Notes: generated by a model from the letters alone, not told the origin. Positions 1-11,895 are shown, counted from the first letter of the stretch. The stretch is 64,000 bases of DNA from Chamaelirium japonicum (GCA_947650365.1 OX393550.1:118310874-118374873), one strand, 5' to 3'. Numbers and translations are program-made.

Positions 1-1340
1 TTTTTCCAGTGGCGCATCAAGGTCATCCAATGGCAGACAGCCAGTGGTAGCTAGATGCATCAGACACGCCACCTTACGGTACCTGATGAGATCATTTCTT
101 CTTTGTATATACCCATACCAGCAACATGATTGACTACTTAGCAAAATATCATCACATGAAGATGGATCGAATAGGAGTCATCAATAGAGTTTCTTAAAAG
201 ATTGACAAAACTTTCCATCCTTGTAGCAATCTGATGCCAATCCTCTAAGATTAATTGATACCCGTGAAGGAGTATGCTTGGGATCCAAGATCCGATGAGC
301 GGTTATGAGACAAATATAGGGTGTTTGGATTCGAAGCAGAATCCGGATTTACGTTCTTGCAATCCGGTGGTTGTCACCGAATCCAAACCTGATCCGCTGA
401 GAATCGATCGAAAACCATTTTCCTGAATCCGAATTCTACCGGAAAATTTTTCAGAATTTTTTTCTTCTTCTACACTTCTATAGTACAGATGGCCCCTACC
501 ATGTTCTGCAAGATCAGTTTGAGATCATAGAGGCAAATATTCTGTCATGGTAGGTGGCATGAAGTTTGGTGAGCAGGGGGGGAGGATCTGCAGTTCAACA
601 ATGTGGTCCAACCCACAGTTTCCAAAATCACAGAATAGAACACTGCATGCCCTCCATGAAGATCATCCTCATTGTCAGCAATGCAGATCCTACCACCATA
701 CAAATAGAAAAAATAAAAAAATAAAAACTGAATTGGAGTAGAAAACACATTCAGTCCTTCATGCTCATACAAGAGAGCAGTAGGGACCATAAAGAGGTTT
801 TTCCATCCCTTGGAATATTCCTTTACAAGTAGGAACTTATTAGCATGTCCAAAGAAAGCTGTGTGTCCCTCTAATTTTGATAAAGAAGGGGATGAGGTAT
901 TTAGGGTATTTCCATTTTCCAAAGACTAGAATTTTCATACAGACTTAGATTCTTTAATGGAGGAAGGTAGAGGTTAGGGGTTAATAGAGGATGGGATGTA
1001 ATCAATCAATCTCAGAGGACCATATATTAACACCTAAACCCCCCGACTTAACTCGATACATTAAGAATCACAATTTCCAACTGTAGAGATGAATTGAAGG
1101 AAAAAAAAATTAAATACCTTTTGCCACCTGTAGTTACACCAAAAACATTTAACCCTCCTAAAGTTTAAAAACCACAGAAAAAAAGAGACCAAGATGGTCC
1201 ATAAATTAATCTTTTTTTTAATCAATGAGAGTTCACAGGATCAATTAGCGAAGAGCTAGATGCAACATAAGGTAGACAAGGAGATTGGGATATTGTATTG
1301 CTCCTCAAAGAAACTTGAACAAATAAGCATTAAAATACAA
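1..1340. other. Intergenic DNA, no recognised gene
   Basis: AT-rich plant intergenic sequence. The only structure I can support is a short hairpin: GTTTGGATTCG at 323-333 is exactly complementary to CGAATCCAAAC at 378-388, with AATCCGG motifs repeated between the arms. It resembles the end of a small MITE, but no target duplication is visible. One unidentified minus-strand frame is listed separately. Confidence 0.5.
545..922 (-). CDS. Unidentified 125-residue open frame
   Basis: A minus-strand frame of 125 residues that I do not recognise. The N-terminal half (MENGNTLNTSSPSLSKLEGH, then GHANKFLLVKEYSKGWKNLF) has a protein-like composition. The middle is a run of Phe and Tyr that looks like a translated pyrimidine-rich intron end. 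It is followed by TGGTAG, a plausible splice acceptor, and a stretch reading ICIADNEDDLHGGHAVFYSV. It may be two exons of a host gene with a short intron translated through, or chance. No promoter, partner gene or known domain supports it. Confidence 0.15.
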   Translation of the reverse strand: MENGNTLNTSSPSLSKLEGHTAFFGHANKFLLVKEYSKGWKNLFMVPTALLYEHEGLNVFSTPIQFLFFYFFYLYGGRICIADNEDDLHGGHAVFYSVILETVGWTTLLNCRSSPPAHQTSCHLP

Positions 1341-1356
1341 TAATGACAGAGTATAA

Positions 1357-1800
1357 TTTTTTTGAGAGTACGATGACATCCCTTATATTGGGAGGGGGTT
1401 ACGTAGATCCCAACATGTGGATTAAAAGTATAATATGGAGGGATTCAGAGCAAGAATCCTAATGGAAAAGCTATACGTACCCACACCATACACAAACATA
1501 AAACAGAACAGGACCTCCTTGGATGCTTGATGTCCTAGTATGCATCCAAACCAAAATTGGCCCTAGCTATTGAGGCTTCCTTACTAATGTGGACTACCTT
1601 ATTGTGAAACCCAAAAGGTAGCTATCTTTCTTGCCTCCACTAAAATGATGTCTCATGTAGCTTTGCTCTGACACCATAACATTCCTCTCAAGCCACAAAG
1701 TAGATAGAATGGAATCCACCCTAATAATTTTTAGTTCCTAAATCATGGTCTTCTTAGTGTGACACAAGATTTCAAGAGCAAAGTACAAAAGTAATAACGA
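1357..1800 (-). mobile_element. LINE 3' end fragment
   Basis: On the minus strand a degraded frame reads LSTLWLERN, which matches the (W)xxWxERNxRxF signature that follows the zinc-binding domain at the end of plant L1 reverse transcriptases. It leads into a C-rich tail (ACCCCCTCCCAATATAAGGG) and a short A run near 1357. The same tail layout occurs at 9761-9840, 45886-45948 and 47475-47545, which supports a LINE 3' terminus. The 5' part is missing, as is usual for 5'-truncated LINE copies. The coding part is weak; the tail similarity is the better evidence. Confidence 0.45.
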
Positions 1801-2020
1801 ATGCGGCGAGAAGTGAAGCCAGCCACATGGCATATGGTTAGGAAAAGTTACTTGAGACTACTACTTTAATTATTTAGTATAGATGTTGGGTCTTTTTTTT
1901 TTTCTTTAACTTGTAATTATCTAACTCTATCCTTTCTAGTTTCACTAGACATCCACCTCAACATCTCCATCCATAGTATACGTCATTAGTGATAATTAAT
2001 TTCTGACAACTTTGACCTTC

Positions 2021-2570
2021 TGATATAGGAGACTAGACCCCTCCAAAAGATGCAGTTACAACTAGCCCATACTTCTCCAAAAGAGGCAGTTACAATCAGT
2101 CTACACTTCTCCAAAAGAGATAGCTATAACCAGCCCATGCTTCTCCAAAAGAGATAAACCATCATGCCTCCCTCCTAAAGATGACAGCTACAACAACTTA
2201 GAAGGAAGACCATCCGATCACTGGAATCCAAAGAGAAAGATGTTAATGGCACTAATCGGTATCCATATGATCTTGTACCAAGACCATAAATTGAGCCAGA
2301 TTCATCAAAGACTCTTAAAGAATGTTATTAATTTTTTATTTCGTTTTTATTTTCTTTCCTTCTTAGTACCCAGTTGAGCCCTATATAAAGGTCCATTACT
2401 AGCATGTAATGACATGCAGATTTTGATATTTCTAATGAAGTGATTGTTATTCCCAAAGTTCTTGCATCTTGAGAGATTAAAAAGAGCTCTTGAAAGAGGA
2501 TCATTATATCTTCCCTCTGTCGTCATTCGAAGAAGACGTGCTCCTCTTCGACCCCGCTTTCGCTACGCCA
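2021..2570 (+). repeat. 5' LTR of the 2021-7625 gypsy element
   Basis: Begins TGATATAGGA and ends CGCTACGCCA, so it has TG...CA ends. A TATA box (CCCTATATAAAGG) lies near 2380 and marks the promoter. The first part is a tandem array of 34-bp units starting CTCCAAAAGA, three complete copies plus a partial one at about 2041-2160. The same array is at the start of the 3' LTR. Confidence 0.88.
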
Positions 2571-2592
2571 TGTTGATAGCAGAGCTAGGTTA
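2571..2592 (+). promoter_or_regulatory. Primer-binding site
   Basis: TTGATAGCAGAGCTAGG directly follows the 5' LTR and resembles the TGGTATCAGAGC site complementary to initiator Met tRNA, with some drift. Confidence 0.55.
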
Positions 2593-4450
2593 TCCCGCTC
2601 TGATGGCAGCTCAGTATGGATCAAAAAATTCCAACTCTGTAGACGGTGATCTGGGAGTACCAACCCTTGAGGGTCTTGCAGCTTCTCATCGGGAGATGAA
2701 AGTGGATTTGGTCAGGATAAGGGAGATCCTTATGAAGATGACACATGCTCTCAATCTCGACCAGATTCCCGGAGGACTTCCTCGAGCGCACCAAGCAAAT
2801 CAGTAAACCCACCGTGAGGAAGGTCCAGGCACCACCATCAAATCACTTTGACATAATGACATCCTCCATGAAGACGCACAATGCGAAGATCGTAGGGCTC
2901 CATACGAAGATTATTCATGCGACGAGGAGGTGCCACCCCCCACAATACGATCCCTACAGCGGTGAGAATCACCTTATGGGAGGATATGACAGTCACTACC
3001 TGGGAGGTCGTGGATTCACCCATGGACGGGGAGGCAATTACGGTGGTTGCGGCGGTTACAACGGCGACAATCATGCGGCTATTAAGGCGAAAACGGCGAC
3101 CCACATAGCGGCACTTATGGTGGCTATGGCGGCTACAACAGCGGTCCCGACAACTGTAGAAGGGGTTTCCTGTCATGCCCACCAAATGATGACACGTGTA
3201 CAGCTGGACCACCCGGCTTGATCCAGCCCGAACCCATGGGAACAAATCGATTCCGGATCAGCCGAACCCAGTTTGCGAGCTGCCACGGAAGCAGAAGACC
3301 GAGCCAGGGGAGAAGAACGAAGTGGCTCCTTCGCGCACGTTTCCTCCCACCAGACTACGACTATATATTGTTCCAACAATACCAAACTTGTAGGTAGGAC
3401 TCCCGCACTGTGAACGAGTATACGATAGATTTTTTCTATCTAGCAGCCCACAACAACCTGGAGGAGACCGACGCTTAGCAGGTAGCGTGCTACATCGGGG
3501 GGGCTTCGACTAGCAATCCAGGACCTTGTCCTTCTACAACCTGTTTACACCCTCCACGAGGTGGTGCAACTAGGCACGCATGTGGAGGTGCAACTGGAGC
3601 GAAAGGCAAATCCCCGGAGCAACTCCTTCAGCCGAATCCCTCATGAGATCTACCCACAAACCCCTACGCAGTTCAAAGGGGAGACAAGTGCCACCGATGC
3701 AATCAAGTGGGGCGCTACTCCAATCAATGTCCACAATGGCGCATGATGAACATTGCCGAAGCAGATAAAGGCTATGGTGAAGAAGCACCCGAAGAAGAGG
3801 CTAATAATGATGAGGAAGTCATGTACGATGATAAAGGAGACTATTTCTCACTCGTTATATGTATACTTAGGTATGCACCGCACAAAGATCTTGAATCCCA
3901 ATGACACCGCATCTTTCGGACACGGTGTATCGTCTATGACAAGATGTGTGATATCATCATCAATTGGGTAAGTAGTGAGAATATCATCTCTAGATCAATG
4001 GTGGACAAGCTCCAGATTTTCGCGGAGGTACACCCGACACCCTGCGACATCAGGTGGCTCAAAGACATCGGAGGTCTCAAGGTAACCCAACGATGCACGA
4101 TTCCCCTATCCATCAGCAAAACGTATAAAGATGACATCCAGTGCGATGTTGTGGAGATGGATGCCTGCCATATTCTACTTGGCAGACCATGGCAATTTGA
4201 TCAGAATGTTGTGCATAAGGGCCTGGAAAAACATATATACCTTCATCAAAGATGGACAGAAGGCCATTCTCGGGCCGATGAAGGAAAATGGACATTCCAA
4301 AGCTTCCAAAGTGGACGGGCAATCCTTTTATATTACTAATGATTTTGAGCGTGATATGAAAGATACAGGTACCCACTACGTACTAATGGTAAAAAGGGAA
4401 GAATCCAATCATGTCATCTCCCCCGATGCCGTGAAATCTCTCCTGTAAGA
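2593..4450 (+). pseudogene. gag and protease remains of the gypsy element
   Basis: The gag part includes a degenerate zinc knuckle near 3690-3730 (CHRCNQVGRYSNQC) and glycine-rich stretches around 2980-3150. The protease part lies at about 3930-4220 and ends in CHILLGRPWQFDQN, the conserved C-terminal stretch of plant gypsy retropepsins. The open frame at 3944-4339 carries most of it. This is a fossil with several breaks and no single frame spans the region. Confidence 0.7.
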
Positions 4451-4479
4451 GTTTTTATGGAATTATACCAGAAAACCTC

Positions 4480-7152
4480 CCATACGAGCAACTACCGATG
4501 CGGGATGTCCAGCACCACATCGACCTCGTCCCCGGTGCAAGTCTCTCGAACTTTCGACACTACTAGAAGTGCTCGAAGGAGTACGACATCCTGCAAGGTC
4601 AAGTGGAGGAGCTCATCCGCAAATTGCTAATCTGCGAGAGCATGAGCCCGTGTGCGGTACCGGTACTATTGATATCAAAGAAAGACAGAAGTTGGAGGAT
4701 GTGCATCGATAGCCGGATGATCAACAAGATCACCATCAAGTAACAATTTTCTGATCCCACGCCTGGATGACATATTGGACATGGTGGAGGGCACCAAAGT
4801 CTTTTCAAAGATCGACCTCAAGAGCAGCTATCAGCAGATCCAGATCTGACCCGTCGATGAATGGAAGACAACCTTCAAGACAAATAAGGGCCTTTATGAG
4901 TGGCTTTTTATGCCCTTCGGCCTCTCCAATGCCCCAAGTACTTTTATGAGATTGATGAACCAAGTCATGAAGCCATTCACAGGCAAATTCATCGTGGTCT
5001 ACTTTGATGACATTCTGATATACAACCAAACGGAGGAGGACTACATCCAGCACTTACAATAGATCTTCTTAACTCTTTAAGAAGCCAAGCTCTATATAAA
5101 TTTCAAAAAAATATAGTTTCCTAATAACTAGCCTTATTTTTTTAAGCTATATGGTGAGCAATGAAGGGATCCTTGTTGATGAAGACAAGGTGGAGGCTAT
5201 CTACAAGTGGACTACCCCAAAGAGTACCACCGAGGTCAGGAGCTTTCACGGTCTGACAACTTTCTACAGGCGCTTTGGACGGAACTTTAGCAGTATTGCT
5301 GCTCCCCTAACAAATTGCATGAAAAATGGAAAGTTCCAGTGGACCAACAATATTGAGTAGAGCTTCAACACCATCAAAGATATGCTCACGATGGCCTCAG
5401 CACTAGCTCTGCTGAACTTTGAAAAGTTATTCGAAGTCGACTGCGATGCTTCCATGATAGGCGTTGGTGTAGTCTTGTCTCAAGAAGTGAGGCCAATAGC
5501 TTTCTATAGCAAGAAGCTCAGCGAGGTGAGAACGAAGTAGTCGACCTACAAACTGGAACTATATACGGTAGTCCAGGCACTCCGGCACTAGGAACATTAC
5601 CTTATTCAGAGGGAATTCCTCTTGCACACCGACCACCAAGCCCTTCAGTACCTCGACAACTAGAAGCATACCAATTGGATCTACACTCAGTGGGTAGTCC
5701 GTATTCAAAATTCAACTACGTAATCAAGTACAAATCGAGAAAGTTGAACACGGTGGCCGATACTCTCAGCAAAAGAGCAACCCTTCTTGTCACCATGCAG
5801 GTGTAGGTAGTAGGCTTCGACTACCAAAAGGAATTGTATCTAGAAGATGAATACTTTTGAGATGTTTGGAAGCGATGCATTATTTACTAGGCAAGCACCA
5901 GAGATTTCCACATCCAAGTAGGCTTTCTCTTCAAAGGTAATTAACTTTGCATTCCCCGTAGTTCCCTCCAAGAGCAATTGGTGAGAGATTTACACTGCGG
6001 AGGACTCGAAGGCCATCCAAGATAGGATAAGTCTAACTCTCTTGTGGATGATAGATACTACTAGCCACAACTCAAATATGATACAAGCAACTTCGTGTGG
6101 CGATGCTATACCTACGAAACTGCCAAAGGACAAGCACAAAACACTGGGCTATACATGCCACTTCCTATCCCGGACACGCCATGGATCGATCTCTCCATGG
6201 ACTTCATCCTTGGACTTCTCTGCACCCAGAAAGGCATTGACTCTATCTTAGTGGTACTCGACCTCTTCTCAAAGATGAGCCATTTCGTGCCTTGCAAGAA
6301 GACGACATGCGCGATCAATATCGTAAATCTTTTCTTCCGGGAAGTCTTTCAACTACATGGTGTGCCGATGATGATCACCTCCGATAGGGACACCAAGTTT
6401 CTCAACCATTTTTGGAGGACCCTTTGGAAGCGCCTCGTTACTACCCTCCAATATAGCAACATGTATCACCCGCAAACCGATGGGCAAACAGAGGTGGTGA
6501 ACCACACCTTAGGCAACATCCTCAGGTGCCTAGCCAGGGAGAGACTGAAGCAATGGGACTTGGCGCTAGCCCAAGTCGAGTTCGCCTTCAACAATATGCC
6601 CAATAGGTCAACCGACAAGACCCCGTTCGAGATCGTGTATGTCTGATCCCCTACCCACACTTTGGATCTCGTACAGCTTTAAAACTCCCGGGCATAAATA
6701 TTTCAACGGACTACATGATGAAGAAAATCTCTGACATTCATGTTGAATTAAAATAAAATATTAAAGAATCCAATCACAGGTACAAGCAAACTATCGATCA
6801 TCATAGGCGAATAAAGAGCATCAACGAATGTGATCAAGTAATGGTCTATTTGCAAAAGGAGAGATTTCTGGTGGGCACTTAGAATAAGTTGAAGATGAAG
6901 AAAGCGGGTCCTTTCAAAATCCTTAATAAAATCAACGATAATGTCTATATTATGGACCTACCAAAGAACTACAAAATTTTGAAGACGTTCAATGTCAAAG
7001 ATTTATACGACTTCCATGAGCCAAACTTTGTTCAAGGAAACTCGGGACCGAGTTCTTTTCAAGAGGATGACCATGATGCAGGAGATCGGGCCCTTCCAAA
7101 AGAGGTAGTTACAACCAGCCCATACTTCTCCAAAAGTGGCAGCTACAACTAG
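4480..7152 (+). pseudogene. RT, RNase H and integrase remains of the gypsy element
   Basis: The RT starts with a recognisable DVQHHIDLVPGA-type lead near 4505. The catalytic YFDDILIYN lies near 4999-5028. RNase H follows at about 5340-5800. The integrase core lies at 6160-6640 and includes PWIDLSMDFILGL, the DRDTKFLNHFW stretch and HPQTDGQTEVVN around the catalytic acidic residues. The C-terminal domain is at 6889-7080. The longest surviving frame (6095-6646) is the integrase core. The region is a fossil with numerous breaks. Confidence 0.85.
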
Positions 7153-7625
7153 TCCACATTTCTCCGAAAGAGGCAGCTACAACCAGTCCACGCTTCTCTA
7201 AAAGAGACAAGCCATAATGCCTCCTTCTTAAAAATGGCAGCTACAACGACTTAGAAGGAAAGCCATCCGATTGTTGGAACCCAAAGAAGAAAGATGTTAA
7301 TGACGACAAATTGGTATCCATGTGATCTTGCACTAAGACTATAAATTTGATCAGATTCATCAAAGACTCTTAAGGAATGTTATTATTTTTTCATTTCGTT
7401 TTTATTTCCTTTCCTTCTTAGTACTCAGCTGAGCCCTATATAAAGGCCCACTACTAGCATGTAATGTCATATAGATTTTGATATTTTTAATGAAGTGATT
7501 GTTATTCTCAAAGTTCTTGCGTCTTGTAAGATTTGAGAGAATTCTTAAGAGGGGATCGTTACATCTTTCCTCTGTCGTCATTCGAAAAAGACGTACTCCT
7601 CTTTGATCCCAATTCCGCTATGCCA
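7074..7625 (+). repeat. 3' LTR of the 2021-7625 gypsy element
   Basis: Aligns with the 5' LTR over its whole length: TGATGCAGGAGATCGG at the start, the 34-bp tandem units, CCCTATATAAAGG near 7435, and CGCTATGCCA at the end. Differences are scattered throughout, so the two LTRs have drifted independently for a long time. Confidence 0.88.
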
Positions 7626-7732
7626 TCTTCAATGCTACCTATTCACTAATTAATTTGTACATTCTAATGGCATATTATCGTATTCCATCACCCTCTCTTA
7701 GCCTAGTGAGTTCAATAGTTACATGAAAGCCA

Positions 7733-7759
7733 CCCCCCCCCCCCCCCCCCCCCCCCCCC
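7733..7759. repeat. Poly(C) tract, 27 bp
   Basis: An uninterrupted run of C, followed by an A-rich stretch. It lies just outside the gypsy element. Confidence 0.95.
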
Positions 7760-9079
7760 AATAAAAAAAAAAAGAAATAATTTATTTATGCATAAAATAT
7801 TCCACGATCGGACATCATGTGAAATGACTATTTTACCCTTCTTTAAGCTTGTCTCTGTTTTACCATTTGCATATCATAGTGATATTGTTTACATTTCATC
7901 TTTAAAGTTTATGGTGTAATTGGATGAGAATATGCTCACTTGATCCTAATGAAAGGTGTTATAATGGCACTTTCATCCCTATTGGACCATATAAAACTAC
8001 TGAAATAACATCTCATGACTATAAAAGACCTCAAGGGGCTGTCATGTCATTTCAGGAGGTCTAAGGGTTGCTCCCCTCCTTGGCTCCTTTCATTGCATTA
8101 TGCTCTTTCAAAAGGGAATTCAGATGGTGGGCTGTGAGATTCCTCTGCCACATGATTGTCCACCATGCCTTAGCCACTGTCAAGGGACTGCCGGCCTTCA
8201 GAGGTCACAGATGAATGGACTGTGCGTGGGCCACCCACCCCCTACGATCTCCTCCCTCCCTTCGATCAATTATGCAATAAAAGTCCCAAAATTGTGTATA
8301 CCATGTCTATTATAGCAATGCAATTGGGTCCCACTCTAAATATGCTGTATAATATCAGGGCTGCACCCAAATTTTCCTTAAACGCTCCATTTAGCATAAG
8401 GTCTTCGAACTGATCGCCTATAAATAAAGGTAAATACTATTTGCCCCGAAAACTTTTACCCAATTTTTCACACCAAATTACGTGTCGCAATCACGATCGT
8501 CCGTTTCACCTAGCTCTGATCGTAGAATCACACTCAATCCGAACCGGCATGCAAAGGGACGCTATGATTGGATGCCACATCATTCGATGTGAGAGAATTA
8601 GTATTCATGGCACATCATTCGGTGTGAGAGAATTGGTAAAAGCTTTCGGTATGAATAGCATCGCTTATAAACCCAAAATGCACTCTAAATCTCATGCCCG
8701 AGGAGGGTGTGCTTATCTGGTTTATTGTAATCCTTCCGGAGGAATTGCCATGTGGCATGCAATTGAATGGAAGAAGGAGAGTTATCTTTTTTTTCTTTCT
8801 TTTCTAAATAAGAGTCATTACAAATACCATTGGACTTTTTTTTTCGACTCTAGGTATAGACATAGTGAAGCGAACTTTCCCACGTGGCTGTTGTTGCCTT
8901 GTTTGCACATGCGAATCCTTCCTGTTGATGTTATGTCAACGGGATTATGGATTTTAATAAAAAGAGCATATGCTACCCTCCCTCGTTTCGATCTCTGTGC
9001 CTCTTTGAGGCCATGCTCTAGCGCCCTATCCTTTGACTGCTTGGCCGGTCCATCTAAAAAGAAAGTCATTGCAAACAGC
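7760..9079. other. Intergenic DNA with a short direct repeat
   Basis: No recognised gene. A 221-codon frame at 8441-9106 has no family resemblance and is probably chance. Two imperfect copies of CACATCATTCGRTGTGAGAG lie at about 8577-8596 and 8604-8623 with no spacer of note, a small local duplication. A G run (9139-9152) follows just downstream. Confidence 0.45.
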
Positions 9080-9270
9080 TGGAATAACATAGGTAAGCAC
9101 ACATAGAACAATCTGCCAAAGCTCATGCAAAGACTTCCGGGGGGGGGGGGGGAAGTTGGCATGTAATAGCAATTGCCCTCTTGATTTGTGAATGTTGCCA
9201 GCTAGCCAGTCTGCGACAGAGTTCCCTTCTTAATGGATATGCAACCATCGGGCTCGGTAAAGAGCTTTAA
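9080..9270 (-). mobile_element. LINE RNase H C-terminal fragment
   Basis: Minus-strand translation gives EGNSVADWLAGNIHKSRGQL, matching the (R)EgNsvADxLA signature near the end of the RNase H domain carried by many plant L1-type LINEs. It is followed by NFPPPPE, like the NLPPEV segment that commonly follows. The fragment is short and broken, and both neighbours are unrelated. A host RNase H-like gene fragment is possible but less likely. Confidence 0.35.
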
Positions 9271-9280
9271 CGAGTGTTAG

Positions 9281-9760
9281 ATTTAGTCATAGCTTAGTCC
9301 CACATAATCTGTTGACGAACAAGCTCCAATGTGTTGTTAACGAGTTAAACACATATATGGTTTGTTGTTTCCATGACATAAATCATTGATTAAGGATTTA
9401 TAGTCCTTAATCCAACATTATAAATTCTTGATTAAAGATGTGCTTCATAGCCGGCCCTGTGTTGAGGGTATGATCGAGGTGTCTGTTTGATCGACGTCAG
9501 TCGTTACCCAAAATTCAACATTATATTATATTTAGTTAATTCATTCTTAAGTAGAAAAATCAATTAAAATTTTATAATACAAGAATAACTAAATGGGGGA
9601 AGAGCTGAGATGACATAAGGTTGATATAGGTCTATATGAACCTTTCAAAAAAAAAAAAAAATCCACTTTTATATGCCAGAAGCAATAAAGTAATTAATGA
9701 GCAACCTAAGCCTGCTATTAAAGTAGAACAATTGAATTCTCTTCTGGCGTGAGAATGATT
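9281..9760. other. Intergenic DNA, no recognised gene
   Basis: AT-rich. A segment from TGTTAGATTTAG (near 9287) to TTAATCCAACA (near 9413) has LTR-like ends but no target duplication or partner copy, so I do not call it. A run of A at about 9647-9661 is present. Confidence 0.4.
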
Positions 9761-10450
9761 TTTTTTTTTGTAGAGAAATTCCTCTTATCGGAGGGGGGGT
9801 TTGGCCTAGACCCCTACTTGTTCATTGATTAATAAGATATTTTAAAAGAAAAACCAAAAAGAAAGAAAAAGACAAAACACCACTCAAGCTAGGGACACTA
9901 CAGAAAGTTATCTAAGGCTTCCTGGTGATGGCCTGAGATTGCCGTCGTCCAAAGTTTGATGGACTCTACCGTGCGTCGTATTATCTCTGAGACAGGGCTG
10001 AACTTCTTCTTGAAAATTCTACTATTTCTTTCTAGCCAAATATTCCAGCAAATAGCTATGGAGAGAGGATGTTCCAAATCTTCCTCGACTTTTTTGTGAT
10101 TCTCCTGATCCTCCATGAGGACCATAATGACTTCAAGCTGGATGGGTGATAGGCAATGTCTATCTTCCTCTTGAAATAGTCCCAAATGTCCCTTGAAATG
10201 TTGCACTGAAGCAAGAGGTGGTTTGCGTCTTCATCAGCTCATTGCAGAGAGGGCAAGCGACTTCTTGAATCATTGGTTAATTTTTCCGCTTTAGGTTCGT
10301 TTTCGTGAGAATCTTATCTTTAATGGCCAGGCATATGAAAATCCTCGACTTGGTTGGAGTCCGGGTGCGCTAAAGATATTTAGAAGCAAGACAATCCCTA
10401 AAATCGCCTTTGATAAGTTTGTAAAAGGAATTCACTGTTGACCTTATCAT
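9761..10450 (-). mobile_element. LINE 3' end with zinc-binding RT tail
   Basis: Read on the minus strand this is the last part of a plant L1 ORF2. Near 10380-10300 it shows RIFICLAIKDKILT, the start of the zf-RVT domain. Near 10255-10235 it shows ACPLCNE, the first Cys pair. The 102-codon frame at 9898-10206 contains AICWNIWLERNSRIFKKK, the hallmark stretch after that domain. Downstream comes a tail with ACCCCCCTCCGATAAGAGG and then a run of A (T on the plus strand) ending at about 9761. The copy is 5'-truncated and carries several frame interruptions. It is not a host gene. Confidence 0.75.
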
Positions 10451-10920
10451 ATGTGGTTGTCCACCAAGCAATATGGTCTGCTGTACTCGATATGGAGTGA
10501 GAATGATATGCTTGTTTTACTTGTATTTAGAATTTTGAGGTGTCAATGATGTGTAACTCTTACTTTATATATATATATTCATTGATATAATTAATTAAAT
10601 ATCTCTCTCTCCCTCATGTACATTTCAATGTAAATGCAAGGTGGCAATTGGACTGTGTGGCTGCCATTATCAACCCAATGGATGCTGATGAATAATTTTA
10701 TGTTAGAGAGCTAGCTAAGCTGGTTAATTATGTCCCTCTCTTGACCACAAAAGCTTCAAGTTATTGGGTTTACCTCAAACCTAGTATTGCATGCATGTAT
10801 GCATGAATAAATACATGAATGAAGATAGCTAGGGTTGTGTGCCCCTGTGAACAGGCAGTGGGTGCCCTAGTTATTAAAGGTGATGGTGATTGGTGAGGGG
10901 GTGGAGGGATTGTTAGAAAG
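10451..10920. other. Intergenic DNA
   Basis: Plain AT-rich sequence with a short TA run near 10567-10580 and CT-rich stretches. I see no coding or structural feature. Confidence 0.45.
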
Positions 10921-11098
10921 AAAAATGCTATTCAGCCACCCCACGTTGTCCTCCTGGACCGGGCACCCTGTGCATCTGTCAGTTGCACACAGTCCTGATG
11001 GGTGAGTCGCACTCATCCACAACTGGTAGGTAAAGGGACGGCTATGATCCGGGTGGCCCAGGCGGGCGGGGAAGGACAACTAAGTGTGAGGCTGAATA
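10921..11098. mobile_element. Short TIR element (MITE), copy 1
   Basis: AAAAATGCTATTCAGCC at 10921 is inverted at the other end as GGCTGAATAACATTTTT, with one mismatch over 17 bp. A weaker match (GTTGTCCT) extends the arms to about 40 bp. The interior is GC-richer than its surroundings. Copy 2 with the same end motif lies 240 bp downstream. No target duplication is preserved. Confidence 0.7.
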
Positions 11099-11341
11099 AC
11101 ATTTTTGAAGATAAGAATGAAGGACGCAACAACACATGCTAAAGTGGAGGGATCACATGGGTTGGTGCCCTGCCCTAGGCAGGACCAACTAACTCCACCC
11201 AATCATCCCCAGCATGTTCCAAGAATCAACAACCAGTTGTACAACAAGATGGGCACATGATGCCCTAATTTTCTATAGCACCCTTCCCCCACCAAGCCAC
11301 CATGTGCCCTAACCCTAAGGGATGCCAAAGGGTATTCAATC

Positions 11342-11523
11342 TGAGAAATGCTATTCAGCCCGAAGGTTTGTTTCGATTTCGCCAGTCCGGTATACATGGC
11401 AGTATGCAACTGGTGGTTGAAACCCATTAGTGATTTAAAAATCTTTAACAGCACCTGTTGCACTCTACCACGTCAATCGGGCCGATGAAATCGAAAAAAC
11501 CCTCAGGATGAATAACATTTATC
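11342..11523. mobile_element. Short TIR element (hAT-like MITE), copy 2
   Basis: Starts TGAGAAATGCTATTCAGCC and ends with the inverse (GGATGAATAACATTTATC). Arm similarity runs for about 38 bp, including TTTCGATTTC at the inner edge. It is flanked by a perfect 8-bp direct repeat, ATTCAATC, at 11334-11341 and 11524-11531. An 8-bp target duplication fits the hAT superfamily. Confidence 0.75.
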
Positions 11524-11531
11524 ATTCAATC

Positions 11532-11895
11532 AACCATGGCTTCATAGTGAGATGAAGAGGCGATTCAAGGCAGGGAATGATGAAGTGATATCATGAGGAG
11601 CTGCACATGGGACATGTGGGTCTTTGACTTCTCATGCATGATTCAAAATTTTGAGTCGCATTTGCACTCAAATGTTTCCAATTGATTCCCTTGGCGTGGA
11701 TCAGAAGAGCTTGTCACACAATCTTGTCATGTCCATGGAGAAGTTATCAATTCATTGATTTGTGAAGGAAGCCATTGCACATGTGAAGATAAAGCCTCCA
11801 CTCCATTCTCTATTTTCACACCCCTTAGAGTGTCTCACTATGGGATATGCGTAACAATGCACAACAAATCAACCCGGCCCGTCTATACATATGTT
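11532..11895. other. Intergenic DNA, possibly part of a copia LTR
   Basis: It lies directly downstream, on the minus strand, of a copia polypurine tract, so part of it may be LTR. I cannot find a second LTR to test this. Confidence 0.3.

Larger units (their letters stand above)
2021..7625 (+). mobile_element. Ty3/gypsy LTR element, chromovirus-like, broken
   Basis: A full-length fossil with two LTRs about 550 bp long, a primer-binding site, gag-pol remains in the order gag, protease, RT, RNase H, integrase, and a near-matching 5-bp target duplication (CCTTC before 2021, TCTTC after 7625). Protease before RT and integrase after RNase H is the Ty3/gypsy order. The integrase tail (GPFKILNKINDNVY, then TFNVKDLYDFHEPN) is of the type seen in plant chromoviruses, and its open frame runs a short way into the 3' LTR, as reported for CRM elements. 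The CRM assignment is tentative. The coding region carries many breaks, more than ten by eye. LTR divergence looks like roughly 12-15%, so the insertion is several million years old. Confidence 0.9.

Noticed and set aside
8441-9106. 221-codon frame
   Set aside because: No recognisable domain, no supporting signals, unbiased composition; its end overlaps LINE remains on the other strand.
9287-9413. Solo LTR of a small retroelement (TGTTAG...CCAACA)
   Set aside because: No target duplication, no second copy, and no primer site or polypurine tract.
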